From the NCBI GenBank assembly GCA_046760105.1, contig JBHIDJ010000068.1, forward strand, positions 1 through 16,150: a stretch of DNA of 16,150 nucleotides. The letters run 5' to 3'. The position numbers and the translations under genes were made by a program. Under the pieces are notes generated by a model. The model was not told the DNA's origin. It saw nothing but the letters and a program-made list of their open reading frames with translations, and searched no databases. This document shows, piece after piece, positions 6,283 through 13,870 of this stretch. Positions within the stretch are counted from its first letter, which is position 1, and every line of letters begins with the position of its first letter. The stretch is from JBHIDJ01 sp046760105. GTDB taxonomy: Bacteria; Pseudomonadota; Gammaproteobacteria; Acidiferrobacterales; SPGG2.

Positions 6283-8715
6283 ATGAAAACACATGCACGG
6301 GTGGTGGTCATCGGTGGCGGCGTCGTGGGCGTTGCTACTTTATACCACCTCACCAAAAAAAGCTGGTCCGACGTGGTGCTGGTCGAAAGGGCCGAACTTA
6401 CCCACGGCGCTACCTGGCACGCGGCAGGGTTGCTGCCGCTCTTCAACATGAGTTACAGCGTTGGCCAGTTGCACAAGTACAGCGTCGACCTTTACAAGGC
6501 GCTCGAGGCCGAGACCGGTCAAGATGTGAGCTTTCACGTGACGGGCAACCTGCGCCTAGCGACGAACAAAGAGCGGATGGATGAATACCACAAGTACTGT
6601 GGCACGGCGAATACCATTGGCGTGCCGTTCGAGATGGTCACCCCCGGTGAGATCAAGGAACTTTGGCCGTTATGCAATATCGATGGTCTGGTCGGCGCCC
6701 TGTATCACCCACACGACGGCCACATTGCTCCTGCCGATGTGACTCAGGCGATGACAATCGGCGCACGCAACGGCGGTGCCGAGATCTATCGGCAGACCGA
6801 AGTAGTCGGCATCGAGCAAAAGAAAAACGGCGAATGGCTTGTTAAAACCACAAAAGGCGATATCACTTGCGAGCACGTGGTGAGTGCGAGCGGCGCCTGG
6901 GCGCGCCAAATCGGAGCCATGGTCGGGCTCGACATGCCGGTCATCGCAGTAGAGCACCAATATATCGTGACCGATGAGATACCGGAACTGGTCGAAAGAC
7001 AGAAAGCAGGTTTACCGGAAATGGCGGTTCTACGTGAGAGTGACGCCTCCTATTACCTGCGGGAAGAACGCCAGGGTTTGATCCTCGGCCCTTATGAGAA
7101 GGGCGCCAAGGCCTGGGGGGTCGACGGTGTTCCGGCGGGGTTCGGTCAGGAGTTGCTGCCGCCGGACATCGATCGCCTCGAGCCCCACATCCAGGCGGCG
7201 ATTAACCGGGTACCGATCTTCGGCAAAGCGGGGATCAAGGACTGTATAAACGGACCGATTCCTTATACGCCAGACGGCAGCCCGATTGTTGGGCCCGCCT
7301 GGGGTCTCAGGAACTTTTGGTTGAACGAGGGACACAGCTTCGGCATCACCGCAGCCGGTGGCGCTGGATGGCAGCTCGCGGAATGGATCGTCGAAGGCGA
7401 GCCGGGCATCGATATGCTCGCCGTTGACGGGCGTCGCTTTGGCGCCTATGCCAACAAGCAATACACCAAACTTAAGAACGAAGAGTGCTACGAGCACGTC
7501 TTCATTATTCATTATCCGGATGAAGAGCGGCCGGCAGCACGGCCGGCAAAGACCAGTCCATGCCATGATCGGTTGGTGGCGCACAGCGCTGTGTGGGGCC
7601 AGCGTTACGGCTGGGAGCGACCCAACTGGTTCGCCCCCAAAGGTGTCGAGCCGAAAGATGTGTGGAGTTTCCGCCGCAGCAATTATTTCGAGCACGTGGG
7701 TAACGAATGTCGACTGACACGCGAACGCGTTGCCATCATCGACATCACCAGCTTTAGCAAGCATCAGGTTTCCGGCCCTGGCGCCGAAACCTATCTGGAT
7801 CGCTTGGTTGCCAACCGACTGCCGAAGAAGATCGGCCGTATGAGTCTCGTACACGCGTTGGTGCCCTCGGGCGGCGTGCGCAGCGAGTTCACGATCACAC
7901 GGTTGGCGCCGGAGCGCTTCTATCTGGTCAGCTCTGGCGCGGCGGAGCGTTATGACAACGACCTGCTTGTCAAAAGCCTTCCCGATGATGGAAGCGTCAC
8001 CCTCAATAACATCACTACAGGCTACGGCGTGCTCGTCTTGGTAGGGCCAAAAGCAGGCGATGTGCTAGCTAAGGTTACCGACGCTGATCTTGGGACCAAG
8101 ACGTTCCCATGGCTTACCGGGCAATCGATCACGGTGGGTGTCGCCCCCGCGCTTGCGCTGCGCGTGAACTTCGTGGGCGAGCTCGGGTGGGAGTTGCATC
8201 ATCCCATCCAGTACCAGAATCAGATCTTCGACGCATTGATGACAGCCGGGGAAGAGTTCGGCATTGGTCTTTGCGGGATGCGTGCCATGGATTCCCTCAG
8301 GATCGAAAAATCTTACCGCATGTGGGGCCAGGATCTCACGACCGAGTATTCGGCATTCGAGGCTGGCTTGGACCGGTTCATCCGTCTCGACAAAGGCGAT
8401 TTCGTCGGTCGAGACGCGCTTGTTAAGCAACAGCAGGAGGGGGTACCGCAGCGATTTATTACGCTTGAAGTGGATGCCGATGACGCAGACCCGCTCGGTA
8501 ACGAGCCGCTTTACCAGGGGAGCGAAATGGTGGGCCGCGCGACCGCTGGTGCCTATGGGCACGTGGTCGGGAAAAGCTTGGCGCTAGCCTACGTTAAACC
8601 TGACTTGGCCGCGCCCGGTACCGCGCTTGAGATCGAGATCCTCGGCGAGCGCCGCGCCGCGACCGTCATAGAGGAATCGCCTTGGGACCCCGAAAACGCA
8701 CGCCTTCGGGTGTGA
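6283..8715 (+). CDS. Dimethylglycine/sarcosine dehydrogenase-family protein (FAD oxidoreductase + GcvT fusion)
   Basis: This is an 810-residue two-part enzyme colinear with mitochondrial dimethylglycine dehydrogenase. Residues 5-375 are the DAO-type FAD domain: GGGVVG (11-16), then TWHAAGL (44-50). By comparison with the mammalian enzymes, His46 is predicted to carry covalently bound FAD. Further FAD-domain blocks are NLRLATN, YHPHDGHIAP (141-150) and NGPIPYTPDGSPIVGP (323-338). A linker domain runs to about 430. The GcvT domain spans about 450-700, with FVGELGWELHHP (630-641) and MRAMDSLRIEKSYRMWG (666-682), and the GcvT C-terminal domain about 715-800. The family oxidises N-methyl groups of dimethylglycine or sarcosine, passes electrons to ETF and transfers the formaldehyde-level carbon to tetrahydrofolate. 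The two ETF genes directly downstream support this. The exact substrate cannot be read, because many marine bacteria carry several paralogues. Confidence 0.92.
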   Translation: MKTHARVVVIGGGVVGVATLYHLTKKSWSDVVLVERAELTHGATWHAAGLLPLFNMSYSVGQLHKYSVDLYKALEAETGQDVSFHVTGNLRLATNKERMDEYHKYCGTANTIGVPFEMVTPGEIKELWPLCNIDGLVGALYHPHDGHIAPADVTQAMTIGARNGGAEIYRQTEVVGIEQKKNGEWLVKTTKGDITCEHVVSASGAWARQIGAMVGLDMPVIAVEHQYIVTDEIPELVERQKAGLPEMAVLRESDASYYLREERQGLILGPYEKGAKAWGVDGVPAGFGQELLPPDIDRLEPHIQAAINRVPIFGKAGIKDCINGPIPYTPDGSPIVGPAWGLRNFWLNEGHSFGITAAGGAGWQLAEWIVEGEPGIDMLAVDGRRFGAYANKQYTKLKNEECYEHVFIIHYPDEERPAARPAKTSPCHDRLVAHSAVWGQRYGWERPNWFAPKGVEPKDVWSFRRSNYFEHVGNECRLTRERVAIIDITSFSKHQVSGPGAETYLDRLVANRLPKKIGRMSLVHALVPSGGVRSEFTITRLAPERFYLVSSGAAERYDNDLLVKSLPDDGSVTLNNITTGYGVLVLVGPKAGDVLAKVTDADLGTKTFPWLTGQSITVGVAPALALRVNFVGELGWELHHPIQYQNQIFDALMTAGEEFGIGLCGMRAMDSLRIEKSYRMWGQDLTTEYSAFEAGLDRFIRLDKGDFVGRDALVKQQQEGVPQRFITLEVDADDADPLGNEPLYQGSEMVGRATAGAYGHVVGKSLALAYVKPDLAAPGTALEIEILGERRAATVIEESPWDPENARLRV

Positions 8716-8824
8716 GGCCGGGAACTGCCCGTCGACGTACCGCCTGTCGTACCTATGATCACTACTAGCTAAGCGAGGCTGCATGATAGTCGCAGCGGCC
8801 CTGGTTTCTGTCGATCTTATTCTC

Positions 8825-8834
8825 GGAGGGAGGA
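8825..8834 (+). promoter_or_regulatory. Shine-Dalgarno site fixing the GTG start of etfB
   Basis: GGAGGGAGGA ends one base before GTG 8836, with its GGAGG core 6 nt from the start. It decides for the GTG, which also gives the canonical MKILVAVKRV N-terminus of ETF beta. Confidence 0.75.
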
Positions 8835-8835
8835 A

Positions 8836-9585
8836 GTGAAAATTCTGGTTGCTGTTAAACGGGTAATAGACTTCAACGTCAATATTCGCGTCAAGGCCGA
8901 CGGTTCTGCGGTCGAGACCAACAATGTAAAAATGTCGATGAATCCATTTGATGAAGTCGCTGTCGAGAAAGCCATTCGTTTGAAAGAAGCCAACGTTGCT
9001 AGCGAAATCATCGCGGTCTCTGTCGGTCCAGTCAAATCACAAGACACCATTCGCACGGCGCTCGCCATGGGCGCCGATCGAGGCATTCATGTGCTCACCG
9101 AAACAGAAACAGAGCCGCTGGCTGTCGCCAAGTTGCTAAAGATGATTGTAGAAAAAGAAAACGTGGACCTAGTAATGCTCGGCAAGCAGGCAATCGATGG
9201 TGATTGTAACCAGACCGGACAGATGTTGTCGGCGCTACTTGGTTGGTCACAAGGCACGTTTATCTCGCGGCTGGAGATCGGCGAGGATACGGCTGAGGTC
9301 ACTCGTGAGGTGGATACAGGACTCGAAAAACTGACCCTGAAAATGCCGGCCGTGGTAACGGTAGATCTCCGTCTTAACGAGCCCCGGTATCCATCGCTTC
9401 CTAATATGATGAGGGCGAAGAAAAAGCCGATGGATCAATACACTCCAGCAGACCTGGGAGTAGATGTAGAACCACGAGTTAAGATACTAAACGTGAAAGA
9501 GCCGCCCAAGCGTAACGCCGGTGTTGTGGTTAGCAACGTAGCCGAGCTGGTAGACAAGCTCAAAAAAGAAGCAAAGGTGATCTGA
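8836..9585 (+). CDS. etfB: Electron transfer flavoprotein subunit beta
   Basis: This is a 249-residue subunit of the soluble ETF heterodimer, of normal length for group I ETF. It binds AMP and contacts the partner dehydrogenases. Family blocks are MKILVAVKRVIDFNVNIRV at the start, NPFDEVAVEKAIRLKE (36-51) and the conserved DLVMLGKQAIDGDCNQTGQ (116-134), then the ETF beta signature region with VDLRLNEPRYPSLPNMMRAKKKP (176-198, broadly). It starts with GTG. Its stop overlaps the etfA start in TGATG, so the two subunits are translationally coupled. The gene lies 120 nt downstream of the DMGDH-like gene, a known type of ETF electron donor, so this pair probably serves that enzyme. It may also be the cell's general ETF. 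Confidence 0.96.
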   Translation: MKILVAVKRVIDFNVNIRVKADGSAVETNNVKMSMNPFDEVAVEKAIRLKEANVASEIIAVSVGPVKSQDTIRTALAMGADRGIHVLTETETEPLAVAKLLKMIVEKENVDLVMLGKQAIDGDCNQTGQMLSALLGWSQGTFISRLEIGEDTAEVTREVDTGLEKLTLKMPAVVTVDLRLNEPRYPSLPNMMRAKKKPMDQYTPADLGVDVEPRVKILNVKEPPKRNAGVVVSNVAELVDKLKKEAKVI

Positions 9586-10532
9586 TGGGAATCTTGGTAG
9601 TTGCCGAACATGATAATCGAGAGCTGAGATCCGCCACGCTCAACGCCGTGACAGCGGCACAGAAAATCGGCAATGACATCGATATAGTAGTCGTAGGCTC
9701 CGACTGCAGTGCCGTGGCGCAAGCGGCTGCGAAGATAGCCGGGGTATCGCGCGTGCTGTTAGCCGACAGTTCTGAGTTTACACACCAGTTGGCGGAAAAT
9801 GTGACACCGTTGCTGGTGAAGATCGCCGCAAACTACGACTACCTTGTTGCACCGGCGACAACTTTCGGCAAGAACATGATGCCGCGGGTAGCGGCACTAT
9901 TGGACGTATCACAGATCTCGGACATCAGCGAGGTCGTTTCAGCAGACACATTTGTGCGTCCGATCTATGCAGGTAATGCGATAGCGACTGTGCAATCGTC
10001 AGACAAAATCAAGGTCATCACGGTGCGCACGACCAAGTTTGAGCCGGCTCCGTCCGAAGGTGGCTCTGCATCCATCGAGACGGTAGATGGCGGTACTGAC
10101 GCTGCCCTGTCGCAGTTCCAGGGACAAGAGCTTAGTGAATCCGAACGACCGGAGTTAACCACGGCACGTGTCGTCATTTCGGGCGGACGCGGTATGCAAT
10201 CGGGCGATAACTTCGCGATGCTGGAGAAAATAGCCGACCAGCTCGGAGCGGCTGTCGGCGCCTCGCGTGCAGCAGTCGATGCGGGTTATGTTTCCAATGA
10301 CTATCAGGTCGGCCAGACCGGCAAGGTAGTGGCGCCAGATCTCTACATCGCCGTCGGCATCTCCGGCGCCATCCAACACCTCGCTGGCATGAAGGACAGC
10401 AAAGTTATTGTCGCTATAAACCACGACCAAGAGGCACCGATTTTTCAGATGGCCGATTATGGGCTGGTGGCCGATTTGATGAAGGCGTTACCGCAATTGA
10501 TTGAGGAGTTGGATAGAGTTCGTGAGCCATAA
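9585..10532 (+). CDS. etfA: Electron transfer flavoprotein subunit alpha
   Basis: This is a 315-residue partner of EtfB that carries the redox FAD. The N-terminal domain starts MGILVVAEHDNRELRSATLN and includes the block APATTFGKNMMPRVAALLD. The C-terminal FAD-binding domain has GGRGM (193-197), AVGASRAAVDAGY, QVGQTGKVVAPDLYIAVGIS and HLAGMKDSKVIVAINHDQEAP, all family hallmarks. Electrons would go on to ETF:ubiquinone oxidoreductase, which is not in this window. The start overlaps the etfB stop by one base. An inverted heptamer array begins 4 nt after the stop and could act as a transcription boundary or mRNA 3' end. Confidence 0.96.
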   Translation: MGILVVAEHDNRELRSATLNAVTAAQKIGNDIDIVVVGSDCSAVAQAAAKIAGVSRVLLADSSEFTHQLAENVTPLLVKIAANYDYLVAPATTFGKNMMPRVAALLDVSQISDISEVVSADTFVRPIYAGNAIATVQSSDKIKVITVRTTKFEPAPSEGGSASIETVDGGTDAALSQFQGQELSESERPELTTARVVISGGRGMQSGDNFAMLEKIADQLGAAVGASRAAVDAGYVSNDYQVGQTGKVVAPDLYIAVGISGAIQHLAGMKDSKVIVAINHDQEAPIFQMADYGLVADLMKALPQLIEELDRVREP

Positions 10533-10535
10533 TTT

Positions 10536-10672
10536 CGTGATTCGTAACTGGTAATTGGTAACTGGTAACTAGTGATCGGTTATTGGTGATTGGAAGCCGG
10601 GCTATCAATACTTACCAGTCACTAGTCACCAATCACGATTCACGGTTCACGACTAACGACTCACGATTCATG
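10536..10672. repeat. Inverted pair of degenerate heptamer arrays (element A)
   Basis: Eight consecutive 7-bp units fill 10536-10591 with consensus GGTRAYT (for example GGTAACT, GGTGATT, CGTAACT). After an 18-bp spacer, nine units of the complementary type fill 10610-10672 (consensus ANTCACS, for example AGTCACC, ATTCACG). The second array is the degenerate reverse complement of the first, so the transcript can fold into a long imperfect hairpin. The last unit contains an ATG that could be read as a glutathione peroxidase start. It sits directly between etfA and that gene. The unit length is 7 bp with no larger repeat, so this is not a CRISPR or an insertion sequence. A second element of the same design lies at 14418-14488. 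Confidence 0.8.
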
Positions 10673-10678
10673 GGTAAT

Positions 10679-11158
10679 ATGTCAGCTTATGACTTCGACT
10701 TTGAAGACATTGACGGCAAGCCGTTAGCGCTTGCAGGATTTGTTGGCAAACCACTGCTAGTAGTGAACACGGCGTCGGAGTGTGGTTTCACACCGCAGTA
10801 CGCAGATCTGCAGAAACTTTGGTTACGCTACCGTGACAAAGGGCTGGTGGTGTTAGGCGTACCATCAAACGATTTCGGCAACCAGGAGCCGGGTGATGAG
10901 ATCGCGATTAAGGTCTTTTGTCAGAACAATTATAAGATTGATTTCCCTATGGCCCGAAAACAAAAGGTAATCGGCGCCGATGCACACCCGTTCTACCGCT
11001 GGGTCGTCGAGGAAGTCGGTGAAGCGGCAGCACCGAAATGGAACTTTCACAAATATCTGATCGCTCCGGATGGGAGCCTGGCAGGCCTGTGGCCATCAAA
11101 GATCTCGCCGCTGGATCCGGAAATTACCGACACCATCGACAGTTTGCTGGTGGCCTGA
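10679..11158 (+). CDS. Glutathione peroxidase-family thiol peroxidase
   Basis: This is a 159-residue cytoplasmic peroxidase that reduces peroxides with glutathione or thioredoxin. The N-terminus MSAYDFDFEDIDGKPL and NTASECGFTPQY place the peroxidatic residue at Cys35 (cysteine, not selenocysteine). The Trp and Asn of the catalytic tetrad are in PKWNFHKYL (Trp121, Asn122). The segment that usually reads CNQFGxQEP is PSNDFGNQEP here, so the tetrad Gln is Asp65 and the second Cys of that block is Ser63. Cys81 (VFCQNN) is present and could act as resolving cysteine. The frame is open from 10583, but that extension is only translated heptamer repeat. ATG 10679 matches the family N-terminus and is chosen over ATG 10670. 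No strong Shine-Dalgarno is seen. Confidence 0.9.
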   Translation: MSAYDFDFEDIDGKPLALAGFVGKPLLVVNTASECGFTPQYADLQKLWLRYRDKGLVVLGVPSNDFGNQEPGDEIAIKVFCQNNYKIDFPMARKQKVIGADAHPFYRWVVEEVGEAAAPKWNFHKYLIAPDGSLAGLWPSKISPLDPEITDTIDSLLVA

Positions 11159-11177
11159 AGCGCCGCTGTTGACCAGT

Positions 11178-11193
11178 TGCTGATTCGTCAGCA
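11178..11193 (+). terminator. UUCG-loop hairpin after glutathione peroxidase gene
   Basis: TGCTGA-TTCG-TCAGCA is a perfect 6-bp stem with a UUCG tetraloop, 19 nt after the stop codon. No T-run follows, so intrinsic termination is doubtful. It may stabilise the mRNA 3' end. Confidence 0.35.
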
Positions 11194-11389
11194 GGGTACC
11201 GCGCGGCCTGGCTCAACATCCCTCAACGACGCAAAAACAATTGAAATCAAACCGTTGGGCGCGGTAACGGTCATCAAGACCGCGCGTCAACCCATCGCGA
11301 GCACCTGATCATAAGCTATAGTTATTTATGTCAAACACTAACGACAACAGCAGACAGGACGTCTTTATAACCACAAACTTTCTGGGGCT

Positions 11390-11422
11390 ATGACCGGGAA
11401 AGGAGGAGGCAGACACGGGTAA
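11390..11422 (+). promoter_or_regulatory. Possible 10-codon upstream ORF before the fimV-like gene
   Basis: ATG 11390 opens a frame coding MTGKGGGRHG and stopping at TAA 11420-11422, six bases before the fimV-like ATG. The strong AGGAGGAGG (11401-11409) lies inside this mini-frame and is 19 nt from the fimV ATG, too far for normal use. The layout suggests either reinitiation after the mini-ORF or a weak Shine-Dalgarno (GGGT, 11417-11420) for the main gene. Confidence 0.25.
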
Positions 11423-11428
11423 CACGAC

Positions 11429-13699
11429 ATGCAACAGCGGACCATGGGGTTGGCACGGTCAGTGCGGCTCGCATTTGCGGCTGGCGCCATCGCGCTCATG
11501 CCCGGCGTTGTGCATGCCCTCGGGCTCGGTCAGCTGACAGTCTACTCGGCTTTGAACGAACGGCTCGAGGCGGAGATTCGGTTTACCTCTGTTAATGAAC
11601 GAGAGCTGAAGACCCTTACCGCTACCCTCGGTACACCATCCGACTTCCACGCCGCTGGCATCGCGCCACCCCCGTTATTCAGCGCTATCAATATAGAGCT
11701 GGTACGGTATGCCGATGGACGCTATGCACTAGCGCTGTGGTCAAAGTACCGTATGCGGGAACCCTTCTTGCGCATACTGCTGCAGGTGGAATGGGCGGGC
11801 GGTCATCTGATTCGGGAGTTCACAGCGCTCATCGACCCCGCCAACCTGAACGCCAACGATTCATCCGAGACTCCGCGTACGGTTCAACGCCCTGCCAGCG
11901 GTATACCGACCCCAGCGGCGCGCGAAACGATCGTAGCACGTAGGCAGCTATCCTCCACTGCCAAGTGGCAAACGGAAGGCATCGACTCCGAGACAGCGAG
12001 CGTATCGACACGACGTGCGGCGGAACAAAGCGCAACGTCAGCTGGAGGCAAAAAGACGACCTCTTCAAAACCGCCCGTGGTTGGGTCTGCACCGCCCTCG
12101 AAAAAAGCGACAAAAGATGTGACCGCTAGTAGCACGCGCCCAGCGAAAACGTCCCACAAGGAAAAGGCGTTAGCTGAGCGTATCAGAGTCCTGGAATCCC
12201 AGATCAAGACCCTAGGCGATCTGCTTAAACTGAAAGCCAAAACTTTGGTGCAAGCACGGGGGTCGGAGCAACCGGACCGCTCGCGCCCGGCCGACGTCGG
12301 TTCACCGGAGGTAAAGCCACGGGGACAGAGCGAGACACCGTCGGCATCGCAATCACCCGCGCACGCACGCCTAGAGTCTCAACCCAAGGCGCACACACGC
12401 AAGCAAGCATCACCGCCGACCGTACCGCAAGCAGTGGCGGGCTGGTTCGGTAAAACAGACTTGTCGATGGTTGTTGTCGCTTTGGCCAGCGGGCTCTTTC
12501 TCATAGCCGGTGGTTTTGTGGTTTTCATTTACATGCGACGAGAATCGGAAGCATTTGCGGGACGCAGTGAAAGGACCAGCCACGAGCAGATACCTGAGCC
12601 TGTGTTGGAGGACCGGCGTACCGGGCGCGGTCGCCGACAGCGGTTTGTGCCAGTTCCTTTCGAGCGACGTCGCGGGCCTCGACGCAGCCGTGACCACCTT
12701 GCCGGTGAAGTGGGCGATATGGAGACCGAAAAAGTCGACACCGTGGAAGAAACGGAGACCTACTTGGCCTGTGGGCATCATGAGCATGCCGAGAAGGCGC
12801 TCAAAGACGCCATTGCCGGCGACCCCGACAGACATGCCTTGAAGGTCAAGCTGTTGGCACTCTATCAACAGCGTGATGACCCACGCGCGTTCGAAAACCT
12901 GGCCAATGATCTCTATGCGGCGCTGGAAATAGGTGAACCGTTTGACGAACAAGAAGCAGCCGAAACGGCGGCCGGCAGGTCAGCTGGCGAGTTGCGCGAC
13001 GACGGTGTGCGCAAGCGTGACCCCGAGGACGGGATGAGTGATCACAGTCTCGCCCCGCTCGATAAAGAGACAGATCTTCACGAGAGCGATGTGGACGAGG
13101 TCGGACCATCTTGGTTCGGCAGTAATGACAACGAGAATAACGAACCTATAGCCGAACAAGAAATCGAGTTCCTGGATGCGGACGTATCGCATGATCAGCA
13201 TCCCGTCCTCGAACAAGACCTCGAGGCACTGGAGATGCATGTGCCCAAGGCCGAAGGAGAGTCTACGCAACAAATCACGTCAGACGATGAGTTAGCGAAC
13301 GACAACAAGGTGAGCGACTCCGATGATGACCAGAAGTCACCCGATCCGGTAGTGAAAGCTCCTGATGTGGATGATTTTGTTGATATCAGACAAGCGGTTG
13401 AGCGCGGAATGGAGGCATTGGAATCGCGCGGATCGCCCGATCACAAAAAACCCCCGGATCGAATAGAACGCAAGAACAAAGCGGTGCAGAAGCCTCGCTC
13501 CCGCTCGAGGAAGAGGAAAAGAAAAGCGAAAGGCGACGACGCTGGATGTGAGGACGCTAAGCAAGAACAATGGCGTAAGCCAGCGAGCAAGATTGATCTC
13601 GCAAAGGCCTACATCGATATGGGTGATGCCGAACGTGCCCGCCATCTCTTGGACGAAGTGCTAGAGAATTGGGATCAGGGCGACGGCACCCGCGGTTGA
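11429..13699 (+). CDS. fimV: FimV-like polar inner-membrane protein
   Basis: This 756-residue protein resembles FimV, which organises type IV pilus assembly and the cell pole in Pseudomonas and relatives. Residues 1-30 are a signal peptide (cleavage VHA-LG). The FimV N-terminal domain spans 31-136 (LGLGQLTVYSALNERLEAEI to EFTALIDP). A Ser/Thr/Lys-rich linker, a short coiled coil (ALAERIRVLESQIKTLGDLL, 247-266) and one membrane helix (about 345-369) follow. Next come an Arg-rich juxtamembrane segment (396-422) and a TPR-like block (ETYLACGHHEHAEKALKDA, about 443-500). A long acidic region precedes the C-terminal FimV motif SKIDLAKAYIDMGDAERA (720-737). No LysM domain is visible, the last helix of the C-terminal motif looks cut short, and no usual fimV neighbour (asd, truA, leuB) is present. 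ATG 11429 is the first start after an in-frame stop. Confidence 0.85.
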   Translation: MQQRTMGLARSVRLAFAAGAIALMPGVVHALGLGQLTVYSALNERLEAEIRFTSVNERELKTLTATLGTPSDFHAAGIAPPPLFSAINIELVRYADGRYALALWSKYRMREPFLRILLQVEWAGGHLIREFTALIDPANLNANDSSETPRTVQRPASGIPTPAARETIVARRQLSSTAKWQTEGIDSETASVSTRRAAEQSATSAGGKKTTSSKPPVVGSAPPSKKATKDVTASSTRPAKTSHKEKALAERIRVLESQIKTLGDLLKLKAKTLVQARGSEQPDRSRPADVGSPEVKPRGQSETPSASQSPAHARLESQPKAHTRKQASPPTVPQAVAGWFGKTDLSMVVVALASGLFLIAGGFVVFIYMRRESEAFAGRSERTSHEQIPEPVLEDRRTGRGRRQRFVPVPFERRRGPRRSRDHLAGEVGDMETEKVDTVEETETYLACGHHEHAEKALKDAIAGDPDRHALKVKLLALYQQRDDPRAFENLANDLYAALEIGEPFDEQEAAETAAGRSAGELRDDGVRKRDPEDGMSDHSLAPLDKETDLHESDVDEVGPSWFGSNDNENNEPIAEQEIEFLDADVSHDQHPVLEQDLEALEMHVPKAEGESTQQITSDDELANDNKVSDSDDDQKSPDPVVKAPDVDDFVDIRQAVERGMEALESRGSPDHKKPPDRIERKNKAVQKPRSRSRKRKRKAKGDDAGCEDAKQEQWRKPASKIDLAKAYIDMGDAERARHLLDEVLENWDQGDGTRG

Positions 13700-13870
13700 C
13701 AGCAACCCTCCATCGGTCATGCCGGCGACCTAACTTGGTATTGACCATTTCACGGTCGCCGCATACGCTTCCGCTAATCCTGGCGTTCGCGGTTCACTTT
13801 ACCTCGCATCGTTCGTTCTCAACGTTATCCAAGGTCGTTTTGGTAAACGCGAACGTGTATCATCTGCGTT

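Noticed and set aside
7030..7854. A 274-codon minus-strand frame inside the DMGDH-like gene
   Set aside because: The plus-strand protein is conserved along its entire length; the minus frame has no recognisable features.
8778..8796. GCTGC/GCAGC hairpin between the DMGDH-like gene and etfB as a terminator
   Set aside because: A 5-bp stem with a 9-nt loop and no T-run is too weak to claim.
10536..10672. CRISPR array
   Set aside because: Units are 7 bp and contiguous, without spacers, and the two halves are inverted; no cas genes are present.
12410..12952. A 180-codon minus-strand frame inside the fimV-like gene
   Set aside because: The plus frame encodes the membrane helix and TPR-like region of FimV; the minus product has no domain pattern.
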